DNA from: Chrysoperla carnea
Lineage: Eukaryota; Arthropoda; Insecta; Neuroptera; Chrysopidae
DNA length: 64,000 bases
Reading direction: 5' to 3'
Assembly: GCF_905475395.1 (NCBI RefSeq)
Contig: NC_058340.1
Location: 53,794,181 to 53,858,180 of the forward strand
This document shows positions 49,003 to 61,022 of this stretch, one piece after another. Below the pieces are notes generated by a model, which saw only the letters and a program-made list of their open reading frames with translations, was not told where the DNA came from and searched no databases. Each line of letters begins with the position of its first letter. Position 1 is the first letter of the stretch. The translations under genes were made by a program, and so were the position numbers.

Positions 49003-51550
49003 TAAAAAAAGGGGTGTAAAAATTTTTAGAACAAATTGACATTTTTTTCAATATTGCCAAAAAGGCTGTTTAGAAAAATCGGAAAGGACCCCGCACGATC
49101 GGATAGGAAAATGGCTTTCTGGTAAACTTTTTTCAAACGGGCCCCAAAATGTCCCTTAGGTCGTTCTGATCAAAATACACATACACACACACGGTAGTCA
49201 TATACTATAACTATAATATATGAGTAGCTTTGATCGGCTGTAGGTCGAAAACTACTCGGTATAAAATTTTGCGGTCGTGAGAGTTTTTGATCAGATTGAT
49301 CCAAAGAATTTGTTTAGAGCTATTATTTATTTTTCGAAAATCCTGTTAATTTTCCCAATTTTTATTGTTCACATTTAGGTACTTTTTCGTTTCCACTATA
49401 CCTGATTCAAATCAAATCAAATAATGATTTCACGCTATTAAAAAATGTGTATAGAACCGTCTTAATAGATATTATTTTATTTTTTAATAATATGCAACTT
49501 ACTGTACTTATAAGCTAGTAATTGCAGCACAAAAGATAATGATCAATGGTATTAATAATCAAGAAAAAATTGAGATCGCTAGCTAATAAACGTGTTTACT
49601 TCAAATTGGACATCTTTATTATGAGTACCCATGTGATATGAATTGCTTATCTATAATTAATAACGTAATTTATTAACTTGCCTTGATAATAGTCATGTAA
49701 ATGAGCTTTACCTGAAGATATTAATTATCACATTATTGATAATTAACCTTCTACTATTTTATTATTTTTTGTACAATTGGATTGTTGAATAAAAAATAAG
49801 AGTAAATTATTTTTATATAAAAAGTTCGTAGCGCAAGAACTGCGTTAACTAAGCGCATTCCCTCAGAAATTGAAAAAAAATAACACATTTTTCTTAAAAT
49901 CGAATATTAAATTTTCAATTTTTCAAGAATTTTTATTTCAAAAACTAGGCGTCTAGAGAAAAATCACAAGAGTGCTTTTGTGCTTAAGACTGATCAAAAA
50001 ATAATAAACAAATTTTGTACTTTGCGCTCCCTTGTTTATCTGTTGATTTTTCTCATTAACGAACTTGACCTTTCAAATACCAAAACCTTTCTTGATATAA
50101 AATTTTATTCAGATTTTCAGTTTCTTTTGTATAAGCGTGACAATTTTTTTTTCTTTCTAAGATACAATTTTAGTTTTGAATCGCTGAATAAAAAAGAAAC
50201 GTAAATTATTCAAATAGTAAACATCTAAAGCGATGCCAGGCAATCTAAAAGGGTGTTTACATTAACAAAAAAATTAGACAAGGTTTTTTTATTTCAAAAC
50301 CTTAAAAACAAAAATATTTACCATTGTACACATGATTAATTAATTATTTTAAATAAAATCTATGGATCAAATTATTATTAATTATTAAAAATGGAATATA
50401 CTTCTAAAGTTATCCAAGTTGTACTAATTCCATCAAAGTAAGACAAAGGACTTTGTCCAATTTCTTTTAAACACTCGTTAATTGGCGTGTTTAGACGCAG
50501 GGTTTCAAGAGCTGTTTGCCACTCTATACATTCACAATTTTTTAAAACTTGGTCATTCTTTTTTTACTACAATTTCACAACCAGGAAATGTTAAAAAAAA
50601 CACGTGTTTCATTTTTTTGTTCCTCTATATTAAATTAAAAAATTAAAATAAACTTTGATTTACCTATATAATTCATTTTTAATTAATAATAATTTAAATA
50701 AATAATAAACTTATTTATTAATTATTATATTACAAGAGATAATAATATTTGTAAACAATTATAATTATATGTATGCAAATTATTATTTATATACTGAACG
50801 AACATCTAAGTAAAGTAATAAAATATCCTTTTAATTAACTTAATTTTTATTACGATTACAGTTTGAATAAATATTAATTAAAACTACATTGTAGGTACTA
50901 AAAATAATAACTTGTATAATAGATCTAATTAAACATACCTTTCAAGAATAACTTAACGATTTTAAACATTTGCTGTGCTTCTAAAAATATTACTTGTAAT
51001 TTGATCACAAAAATTTAATTCAAGAAACAATGGAAACAATACAAATAATTTTTTTTATTTAATATATTTCACAATATTAATATTATTTTTTTTATTTAAA
51101 AAAATATTTTTTAAGCTTTAGATTAGTCGATAATTAATTTAACTAAAACGGCCGATATACTGGGGACTCTTATTTTGCTATTCGAATCGGCGTCATTAAT
51201 CTATTTTTGTCGTAGCTACACAGACTTTGGTATAATAGTATTATGAACGAATTTAAACAATTATACACTAAGAAAACATGAATAACATCTGTTTTAAATT
51301 CTAAAACAATGGAGACAGTCAAATTTTAGATTTCTAAGTGATAGAATTTTCGTAGATTATTTGTATTTATGATTCAAATGTTATGCCTTTTATGTATAAT
51401 CAGAAAATCGGTAATGTGCAATTAAATTTTATTTTTTAACCCAAGAGTTTATGACTTATTTTAGACAAAAATAATTTCAAAATATTTTTTTAACTTAATT
51501 ATCCAGATTCTCCGTCTTCAGAACGTAATTTTATAAATGTAATCATCGAA
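49003..51550. other. Non-coding stretch with a dispersed repeat copy
   Basis: The segment 49825-50050 is the third copy of the 26390/29935 family, ending in GCTCCCTTGTTTATCTGTTGA. The segment 49060-49290 (ACACATACACACACACGG; GATCGGCTGTAGGTCGAAAACTACTC) is repeat-like. The rest is very AT-rich. The frame 49980-50204 overlaps the repeat and is not called. Confidence 0.45.
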
Positions 51551-51622
51551 GGGGATGTAGCTCAGTGGTAGAGCGTTCGCTTTGCATGTGAAAGGCCCGG
51601 GGTTCGATCCCCCGCATCTCCA
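51551..51622 (+). tRNA. tRNA-Ala (anticodon TGC)
   Basis: A 72-nt cloverleaf: acceptor GGGGATG with CATCTCC (one G-T pair), D arm from TAGCTCAGTGG, anticodon loop TTTGCAT (anticodon TGC), T arm with TTCGATC, discriminator A. A run of five T begins at 51626, a Pol III terminator. All invariant positions look intact, so it is likely functional. Confidence 0.96.
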
Positions 51623-51690
51623 AACTTTTTATTGAAAATAGGTGAGTAAAAGGTATTTATATTACATTATTGGTAAACATAATATGTCAA

Positions 51691-52576
51691 AGGTGGAGTA
51701 GTGGCTAGCCTAGATGCCTCAGGTTATAGGGTACCTTGGTTTGAATCCAGCATTGTCCCGGATATTCTTTAATTATAATAATTGTATATATAATTGTTAT
51801 GAGAACCAAAAGCGACAAATAAGTAAGAGAGCGAAGTATAATTTATGTTATTTTATTTCCCACCCCCTGACAGTAGAGTGATTTATGACATACGTAGGAA
51901 AGTGGGACTAACATATTTAACTGTTTTTTGAAATAACATGATCTCCTTTTACAAAATCTTATAAAATTCCTTTAAATAGGAATAAAATTTAGCATGTACA
52001 ACAAAAAAACAAACAAAACAAGTATATTTTAATATTTTGTAATAGGCGAACATGTTATAAAAAAGTGGGATAAAATATATAACATGTTCTCCTATTCAAA
52101 ATTTCCAATTTTAGTCTTAACGAGCGATTTTTTAATTTTATAAATTACAAATGTTGATATTTTGTAATAGGAGAATATGAGTCAGATAAACTATATGACA
52201 TGTTCTCCTATTAAAAAGTTTCAAATTTTAGCATAACAAGTCATTTTTTAAAATTTTATAATAGGAGAACATGTCATATAGTTTATCTCACTCATATTCT
52301 CCTATTCCCACCTCCTAACAGAATAGTGATTTATGACATACATAACTGACGTTATTTATAGCAAGAGAGATACCCCGCCCTCTTATATATATAACTGACG
52401 TTATTTATAGCAAGAGGGCGGGGTATATAGATAATTTAAACTATAAAAAGAATGGAAAATTTTAACGTCAGGAAAAGTTCATTTAATTTAAAAGTAAAAG
52501 GTTAACTACCCCAGGATACGAACCAGTCTACCTTGGTTTCAGAGGCAAGTGCTATACCCACTCAGCCACCCAGCTT
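51691..52576. repeat. Region bounded by two opposed tRNA-like sequences, with clustered palindromes
   Basis: On the plus strand 51691-51765 carries an A-box-like GTGGCTAGCC and the B-box GGTTTGAATCC. On the minus strand 52506-52575 carries GGTGGCTGAGTGG and GGTTCGTATCC, resembling tRNA-Ser or tRNA-Leu. Neither folds into a good acceptor stem. Between them are direct repeats of GTGATTTATGACATAC (51880, 52326), a palindrome at 52041-52096, opposed 47-bp arms at 52166-52212 and 52260-52306 with one mismatch, direct repeats of ATAACTGACGTTATTTATAG (52342, 52391) and an exact 15-bp inverted pair at 52370-52384 and 52412-52426. This looks like SINE ends plus nested foldbacks. No gene is present. 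Confidence 0.7.
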
Positions 52577-53347
52577 ATATACAACAATAAAATTAAGTTA
52601 ATACTTAGGTTTAGTATATAATTAATTAATTGATAATTTTGTTCTGAAAAAAAATAGGATAGAAAATTAAAAAAATAAAACAAAATTTAAAATATATAAC
52701 GATTTTTATTTATTTACAACAAAAAAAGTACATTTTCATAAAACAAATTTACAGAGATTCTTCTTTACTTATTAAAGTTTTTATACAAAATAAGTAAAAT
52801 TCGATCACTTATATATAATATTAATAAAGGTTGTACCAAGATTAATATAACGATATTACGATTAATATAACGATCAACCGTTTGGATGGCCACATAACGG
52901 TTCTTTGAAAATGATCCTCCTTAACTCTAACCTATATAATTGACATAACGAACTTATTACAAGGAAAGGACTGTAGGAAGAGTTCAGTAGAGTTCCATAG
53001 TTCCATAGAGTTTCAACAATATTGGTAGAGTGCAAACCTTAAGAAAGGTATAATATAATGTGCCTGCACTTACTTCAAATTAAAGTATTTCTTTTTTTAT
53101 AGCTTCTATGTGTTTTTGTTTCATTTATTTCAGAAATACAAGGTTTATTCAAATGAAAGTATTAAGTATATCGATAAGAAATAATTTAAAATTTTTTGTT
53201 TAGAACGAATTTTCCTGAAAATATGTAAAATTTTATCAAAATTATCTACCCTCTCCGAATGAAATTCTGGATCTGCGCCTGAAAAACAATATGTAGGTAG
53301 TGGATTCGATTCTCGCTGAAATATACATGTAAATAATAATTAAAATA
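52577..53347. other. Intergenic stretch downstream of MCMBP
   Basis: AT-rich with no exon or bounded repeat that I can identify. Confidence 0.4.
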
Positions 53348-53353
53348 TTTATT
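53348..53353 (-). promoter_or_regulatory. Probable MCMBP polyadenylation signal (AATAAA)
   Basis: AATAAA on the minus strand about 45 nt downstream of the MCMBP stop codon. Confidence 0.5.
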
Positions 53354-53397
53354 TAACAATTTAAATATAAAAGTACAAAATAAACGACGAATAACAA

Positions 53398-56300
53398 CTA
53401 TTTTAATCTAGATTTTCGTTCTGTTTCCAAAACTTGTGCTCTTTTCCATGCGTCCACGCCAACTTTACATTGTCCTTCAGACAAAGCGATAAGACGGGAT
53501 AATACTAAAAGTTTATGTAAATCTTCCGAATTTATTTTTTGATCTTTTTTTCTCATTTCCACAAAATCTTCTTGTATTACCTAAATATAAAATACATTGT
53601 AATTGAATAATGCACTCTTTAAATTAAATACTTAAATAAGCAATTCCTACCTCTTGAATATCATCGGTAAGTTCACAATTCGAATGTCGAGCAATGGTTA
53701 AAAATTTACGAATACGATCAAGTAAATTTGAATTCAAAAAATGTTTGGAGGCTTCGATGATTTCATTTAACGTTTTTACACATTCAGAATCAGGTTCCAA
53801 AGGAACATGAAAATCACACTGCAAAAAATTCAAGTTAGTTTTTTGAATTAGAACAAACTCCTTTCAGTCTAGTCACACGTTAGCATTGCCACATTCCGTT
53901 CTGTCTCACAAGCAAGTTGAATATCATAAACATTGAACGTAAGCATGATTTTGACGAATTTTTGAGCACCTCCCTCCCCCACGTATCCCTCCATTTCTCG
54001 AATCCCTCTCACCCTTCTTAAAAAAACGTTGTTAGAAAAGGATCAGTTACACTAAAACTTAACAGTTTACCTAGGTTTTATATACTCTTTCAGGATTTTT
54101 TAAATTCCCACTCCTCCCCAAAATGCTTACGCAATTCATGAATGGCTCCAAACAACAATTAGTTGAATTTGTTGAAAATGATAACAATTTAATTTTTTGT
54201 GAACTAGCGTGTGAATAAACACAATTTTTATGAAAATACATACCGGTAATAAACTTTTACCCTCACTAAATATAAGTACTGGAATATCTGTGTCATAATC
54301 CATTTGATAAAACTTAAAATCATACGGTAATCGTTGATTTCGAACGACATTTGCAAGTGCTTGTACATTTTTCACACCGATTTGATCCAACCGTCCCGCT
54401 TGTAATCGACTCTCATCAATAATCAAATGAGTATGCGCACTTAATTGTAGTAGACCAGTTGTTAAACGATTACAATCATAATCTTTTCTGTAACAAAGCA
54501 TTTATTTTAACAAATATTTGAACTTTCAGATAATTTTATAAATCTTACTTTGGTGTAAATTCCAAAGAATTCATATTATCTAAAGTCATTGGAAAATAAT
54601 GACTTTTTGGCACCATCAATTCTAAAATTTCATAAATATTTTTCACATAATTCTCGTATTTTTCAGATGGAATATTTGAAAAATTAATTGTGCATTGTCC
54701 AAGAGAAATCACATCTTTTCTCAAATACCTACAAAATCGATAGATTAAAGAACTTTTTAAGAAGATTTCTAATGTCTAACGTATTGGTTTTATTAGTGTT
54801 AGTTCATAACAAAAAAAAAATTATTTCACAAGCTTTTTAATTTATTTTTAGATATGGTATTTGTTAAATTGTATGCAGCATCATACACGACCTAAAAGTA
54901 CTAATTTTGAATCGCACCTGTGCTGCACATTATTTACTCTTGGCTTTTAAATCAAGTCTTTCGAAATAGTTAATTCGAATTACTTAAATATTAGCCGGAT
55001 ACCAATAAATAAAATTTTTAATATCTATGGTAGATATGTTGAAAAATTCACTTGGGTGGGGATCGAACCCACAACCTCGTGCTTGTCAAATTAGCACTCT
55101 ACCAATTGAGCTACCGATTCGTACGATACAAGTGTGAAGTTCATCCAAACGTTTGACGACATGTTCATTACAACAGTTTGGTTCAGTCCACCACCAAATC
55201 CATCACTGACTACAGTGTTGTTGATTTTAACATACTTAAAATAGTAGCCGAGTACCAATAAATAATATTAAAATTATAAATAAAAATTTTAAAACATACA
55301 CTCGAGATATTAAATGACAAATTAAAAATTCTGCAGCTAATTTATCACCAAGTAATAATTGTGTTAAGACCAAATGTAAATCTTTGAAAACATCACGAAA
55401 TGGATTTAATGAATCATTATACGATTCTAATTTAGTTGGTAATAATGGATTATCATGTGTGATTCGTTTAATTACAATCGAATGGATCCGTGGTATTAAT
55501 GATGGTGGTGGATTCATTACTTGATTCTCCATATCAACGGTACCATCATCAGATGTTGTAGGATTTGTTGGCAATGGACTTACTGCTAAAAATCCAACGG
55601 TTTCAATCATTTCGTTTATTTTAATCCAATCATAATCTTCATACACCTATTTCAAACAAATAATATATTTGAAAATTTTAATTATAAAATTATTCATTTT
55701 TATTTCGAATCAAAAACTATTTTGTTTCTCTTATATATGTCCTCAAAGTTCTCTCTTATTTAGTTAACGAACATGTTTTGTTCAATTTTTGAACAGCCAG
55801 GAATACAAATTGATGTTTTTGATAAATTTTGCTACATACACACATCAATTATAGAACAGGCTGAAAATTTTCATATTAAAAAAAATTAACCCGCCCGGTT
55901 TTTCAATGCGATAATTAAAAAAAAAAAAACTTACCCGAAAATCAAGCTTTTATTATTTATATATAATAAAATATATCCTTTTTTGTTCAAATTTTTTTAG
56001 ACGAAAATTATTAACATCGACACGAGTCTGACTGCAAAGTTTCAGCTCGATTGGATCACGAGAAAAGGGTTGTGAATCTAAATTATCGAACTAGACTAGA
56101 ATCGTTAATGAAATTCTATCAATTGACATGAATGGCGGCTGCATTTTTTCGAATTTTACCTTTCTATTTAAAATAGCATAATTACCTTAACTAAACAAGC
56201 TTTTCCAGGACGATCAGCAAGCGGACAATTCAATAGAAATTCTGGTGATATATTTTTTAAGTTTTGAGATTCACTCGATGACTCTGTCGTATTTTCACAT

Positions 56301-57860
56301 ATTTTTTTACTTGTGACAGAAGACGATGAGTCACTCGTTTCCATTTCTTCAACTTCATCTTCAATTTTTCTTTTAGTTTGATTTGAAGATGTGCATAATT
56401 GTAATTTTTTACTCTCATTTTCTAACTAACATAATACAATTAAGGATAAAATATGTATCAATATTTTTGATAGAAAACATCAAAATAATTTTAATTTATA
56501 TATTTATACAACGATAAATTATTACTGGTCGAATACTATTCTCTGCTCGAATACTATTAGTTAAAGAAAGGATACATTACGAGTCCATGAATTTAATCCC
56601 GGCATTGATATAACAACAAACGTCTGTCTTTCTTTATTAACATTTGTATCACTTTCAAAAGTGAATACTTCATTATCCTGTAAAAAAAGTTCAAATTAAA
56701 GTTATTGTGGCTTATTGGTGGCTTACACATTGGACTAACAGATTAAAGACAAGAATCCGACGTATTTTCAATTTAGATATCTTGTTCGAGTCTTTAAAAA
56801 TTATTTATCATTTTAAAATGGATATTATTAATTAAAATCATTAAATAGACTTGCGTCAGGGAAAAAAGCCGCAGACCCGTGTTAAATCAACCCCATTAAA
56901 AGCATGACCAACACGTGGATCAGTGAAAGATCGCAATCACAGGGAAAAAACAATTTTTCATCAGCTTCGACTACGGATTCAGCATCTACGTAGAAAATGC
57001 CTTGTTTGTTTTTTTACCTGACGTTCTAGGAGCTTTTTTTAAAAAAATTCGATAAAGATAGCGTTAACGTTAGACAGGTGTCTGAATATCCTTACCGTTC
57101 ATTTAAAGCCAACAAGTTACGACTTCACTTAAGGGACACTAGTTACAACTCATTTTCGGTAAAACCACAGTCGATGTAATAATTATAATTTCATGTTTAT
57201 TTCTACACACTACATCATGAGGTAATTTAAATAGAGCCCTGGGTAGATTTGAGCGATTTTTTCAGGGTTTTTAAGCTGAAATTTTTTACATTTTGTATAT
57301 TTATTTTATGTAATAAAATTATAATTTGTATTTTGAAAGTAAGGTTTACTCGTTAACGTTATAAATTTATCAAAGTAAAAATTGACAGCTCGAACAGAAA
57401 ATCAGAGAATGGTAATCTGCAAGGTTTTGAGTATAAAATTGTGGAAGTGAATTTTTGTATTGTATTAGCAAAGTAATAAAATAATATCAATAATGATTTC
57501 TACTTTTAAAAGAGCGAAATTGACCAACTTACATGTACATCGATAATGTCCTTATACTTTCCATTTCGCATAGTTTTTTCATTTGTAATTGTATTTTTAA
57601 TTTCGTACATATCCAAATAATATTCAGGACTATGCATATCCTGAACCATACCACGGAATCGTACCAGAGATCCATTTTTTAATGAATCCAATCCAATATC
57701 ATTCATTAAAGGTATCTATGCGAAAATCATTGATTAAAAAAAAAAACATTGAAAACAAATCACATTAATTACTTACTTCATCCCAAGCTTTTTCAATTTG
57801 TTGTAACGTTTGTTCTTTATTTGTGAGTAGTTCATCGATTGTTATTTGTAAAATAGGCAT
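53398..57860 (-). CDS. MCMBP: MCM-binding protein (9 coding exons, 573 aa)
   Basis: Coding exons on the minus strand: 57777-57860, 57533-57715, 56581-56677, 56186-56421, 55300-55646, 54549-54728, 54244-54487, 53651-53818, 53398-53580. Every join has GT-AG ends and keeps frame. The protein starts MPILQITIDELL and ends ERKSRLK. MCMBP binds MCM2-7 subunits in the nucleus, acting in assembly and unloading of the replicative helicase and in sister cohesion. Landmarks shared with the human protein (642 aa): VRFRGMVQDM near 50, RQTFVV near 107, GKACLVKVYEDYDW near 195-208, PPSLIPRIH near 246, LLGDKLAAEFLICHLIS near 297, KKDYDCNRLTTGLLQL near 375-390, SEGKSLLP near 450 and DFVEMRKKD near 518. Exon 4 (residues 122-200) is a Ser/Glu-rich linker, less conserved as expected. 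Exon 3 uses the GTAATG donor, the only one that keeps frame. Confidence 0.96.
54981..55269 (-). repeat. tRNA-derived SINE-like insertion in an MCMBP intron
   Basis: On the minus strand about 55053-55122 reads GGTAGCTCAATTGGTAGAG (A box), an anticodon-arm-like GTGCT-AGCAC stem with an oversized loop, and GGGTTCGATCCCC (B box). The acceptor stem does not pair, so this is not a working tRNA. About 100 bp of extra sequence lies on its 5' side. The unit is bounded by imperfect 36-bp direct repeats (54981-55016 and 55233-55269), each with TAGCCG and TACCAATAAATAA. It ends only about 30 bp from the exon 5 donor. Confidence 0.65.
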
Positions 57861-58799
57861 GATTTTATTTTATTTATAGAATTGATGAACAATTTTTCAT
57901 ATGAAATTATTATTGCAATAAATTTGGCGCGAATATATTGTTATACCACAAGTAGATAGATAAATTCCCTATTTTTTGTATGTGTTTCTATAAGGAATGG
58001 TTTCCACCACAAGTTTTCATTACAAGTTATTTAAATTTTAGGTATATTTTACAAAAAGTTGTTAAAACGTTGAAGGTGGAGTCACTCACCTTTAAAATTT
58101 AAAGCACCTATATTAAATATATGAGTGGACAGCACATTGTAAAAAACATACATCACTACTTTGCTCTCTACATAAAGTATTCTATTATCCAATCAAATTA
58201 GTCCATAAAATATAAGTAAGGTTACAAAAATTCCCATAGAGCTAAAAATTGGTATGAATGTTCAGAATACTATTATAAATGAATTGTGAAAAGTCCCCAT
58301 CAATCCTCCTTGTGCAAAAAATTTTATTGAAGAGGGAAGTTTGCAAAAATAGGCTTTTCTCGTTTCACAGCAAAAATAGTTCAGACAAAAATTATAGATA
58401 ATTCAATTCTCTACCAAAAGTGTCTCTACACCTTTTTTCATAAGTATTGCTATTTTCGTGATATAGCGGGCTTAATTTTTTATGGAAATGTAAATGCCAA
58501 TTATTAAAAATGTCTCATTCCTAATAGGCAGTGAAAGTAAGGTATCAGAGGGCCCCAAAACGGATTTAAAAATACTTGCACCCATTCTCGTTGGCCTTCG
58601 ATCCATTTCATAATTCTTTATTTTCAGAGAAAATATGACTAAAAATCGGTGTAAACATATTCAACGTTCATGTAGTAAATTATAAAAAATGCCCCCCTTG
58701 ACTAGGGATTTCTATTTTTAAATTGTGCATCTCTAATAAATCATTCAATTAGTATTTTTGTAGTCCATATTGTTTTTTTGTGTAAGTAAACTTTTAAAA
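57861..58799. promoter_or_regulatory. Bidirectional intergenic region between MCMBP and NARS2
   Basis: 939 bp separate the two divergent start codons. Both promoters should lie here. No TATA box or clear initiator stands out. A short hairpin around AAGGTGGAGTCACTCACCTT lies near 58074. Housekeeping genes in insects often share such TATA-less divergent promoters, which is an inference here. Confidence 0.5.
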
Positions 58800-60996
58800 A
58801 TGATTAATTTCAATAAATTATTGAAATTTCAATCAAAAAATGTGTATAATTACTCTACTTATTTTATAAGTGAAATATTTAAACGTAAACCGATTAAAAA
58901 TACTGTATCAGTTAAGGTTAGCAAGTAACTAGTATTTTACCATATATATTTCTCATGAAAATTTTGAGACAATATAAATAATTCGTATATTATTAAATGG
59001 ATGTTTTAGGGTTGGATAAAATCTTTACGTAATATGAAAGATAAATATTTCGTAGATTTATCAGATGGTTCGTGTAGTACTAACTTACAAGTAGTCGTAC
59101 CTAAAAACAAAATTTCTAATTTAAATACAGGGGCGTCTATTTGCGCTAGTGGGATACTAAATAAAACATCTAAAGGGCAATTAGAAATTCAAGCAAATTC
59201 GATTGAAATTATAGGTGACTGTATTGTAACTGATGGTTATCCATTTGCTCCTAGAAAAGTTTATCATTCCGATTACATACGACAATATTTACATTTTAGA
59301 CCGCGTACAAATAAATTCTCCTCCCTGTTACGTGTTCGTAACTCAGCAACTCTTGCTGTCCATAATTATCTAAATTCAGAAGGGTTTATATTAATTAATG
59401 CTCCAATTTTAACATCAAACGATTGTGAGGGAGCTGGAGAAACCTTCTCAGTCTGTCCTGAGAGTAATGAATTATTAGAAAGTATGGCCAAATCAAAAAC
59501 TTCCGAAAAAAGTGATATATTTTTCAATAAAAAAGTATTTCTAAGTGTATCGGGTCAAATGCATTTAGAAGCAGCGGCACATGGTCTTTCTAAAGTATAT
59601 ACATTAGGTCCGACATTTCGTGCAGAAAATTCGAAATCTAGATTACATTTAAGTGAATTTTATATGCTCGAAGCTGAAATCGCATTTGTAGATAATTTAG
59701 AAGTTCTATGCTCCTATGTTGAAAGTCTTATTAAGAATATTACAAAAAATGTTTTAAACACTAATTCGGGAGATGTTAATTCAGTTTTACAAATTGAAGA
59801 AAATATTAAAAATAATTTTTCGTGGTTAGAAAAAGAATTTATTAGAATGAATTATGATGATGTATCGAAAATTTTATTAGAGAATAATCATAAGTTTAAA
59901 ACGAAATTCGATGTAAGTTCGGGCTTAGGTAAAGAACATGAACTATTTCTAGTCGAATATAATGAAAATATACCAACATTTGTTATAAATTGGCCTGCAA
60001 ATTTGAAACCTTTTTATATGAAATTAGTCGAAAATGATAAGGTAAAAAATTTTCACACCACCCCCGGTGACGTAAAAGGCTGCCAATGAGTTAATTTCGG
60101 TCGATAATTTGATATTATAAAATGGTGGGCATATTATGTATTTGTGATGATTCGATACAATGTGCGCTAGGTCAATTATCCCGAAAATGATCTTTAAAAT
60201 CCGATTATCTTCGATGAGAAAGTTTGCTATTAATTTCGACATAATACAAATCGTTATGCTTGCCATGGCAGTTTTGTCTTTGTCTTATCTGAAATACATA
60301 GAATTGACAAAAACAAACCATGGTAGATAACATAATGGCTTGTATTTAGAAACAGATTTTACGTATTTTTGAGATTCATACAAATATTGCTAGAGCAATT
60401 AATCATATTAAGTTTAAAAGCCTTCTTGCTTGCCTTCAAGCAATTGCATTTTCTACCGAAAAAAATCTTATCGATAATATTTCCTGTTTATATAAATTGC
60501 GATAGACAATTTCGATCTTGGAATTTCATATTTTCGGATTGTCAATTTGGACAGATAAATACTCAACTGTCGCTTTCGGGGCTATTTTTCAAGCGCAGAT
60601 CGAATTGAATCTGACAAGTTAACAGAAATTAATTTACTTGTTTGTAGTTTTTTTCGTTACCGTGAGTGGTGCCATTTGTAGTATCAATTTCCACAAACAA
60701 TTTTCAAACGCCTAAATTAATTTTAGGTGGCGGCTTTTGATTTATTAGTATCGAATGTTGGTGAATTAGTTGGCGGAAGTTTAAGAGAAAACAATTATAA
60801 TATTTTAAAATCAAAAATACCAATCCAAAGTGATCCAACACAAATGGAATGGTATTTAGATTTACGAAAATTTGGTGGTGTACCAACCGGGGGCTATGGA
60901 ATGGGATTCGAACGCTATTTACAATTTATTTTAAATATACAAAATATTAAAGATACTATTCCATTTCCAAGATGGCCACATAATTGTGCCATGTAG
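58800..60996 (+). CDS. NARS2: Asparagine-tRNA ligase, mitochondrial (3 exons, 472 aa)
   Basis: Exons are 58800-58916, 59010-60041 and 60727-60996, joined in phase 0 at GT-AG introns. The enzyme charges mitochondrial tRNA-Asn with asparagine using ATP. The first 34 residues (MINFNKLLKFQ onwards) are basic with one acidic residue, which fits a mitochondrial import signal. An OB-fold anticodon-binding domain follows (GWIKSLRNMKDKYFVDLSDGS, residues 40-60). The class II catalytic core has SGQMHLEA (220-227), motif 2 GPTFRAE (239-245) with HLSEFYMLEAE after it, and motif 3 GGYGMGFER (438-446). The end is FPRWPHNCAM. The length matches human NARS2 (477 aa). Intron 2 (685 bp) falls between the motif 2 and motif 3 parts of the core. 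The glycine-rich GELVGGS in exon 3 is typical of AsnRS rather than AspRS. Confidence 0.96.
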
Positions 60997-61016
60997 ATTT
61001 TTTGAATCGCTATGTA

Positions 61017-61022
61017 AATAAA
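61017..61022 (+). promoter_or_regulatory. Probable NARS2 polyadenylation signal (AATAAA)
   Basis: AATAAA 21 nt after the NARS2 stop codon, implying a very short 3' UTR. Confidence 0.6.

Noticed and set aside
55053-55122. Possible functional tRNA gene on the minus strand
   Set aside because: A and B boxes are good, but the acceptor stem has mismatches at three of seven pairs and the anticodon loop is oversized. Called a SINE-like relic.
60042-60726. Extra coding exon inside NARS2 intron 2 (frames at 60024-60266 and 60369-60608)
   Set aside because: The exon 2 to exon 3 join is in phase and reads straight through the conserved class II core; the inner frames have no family match.
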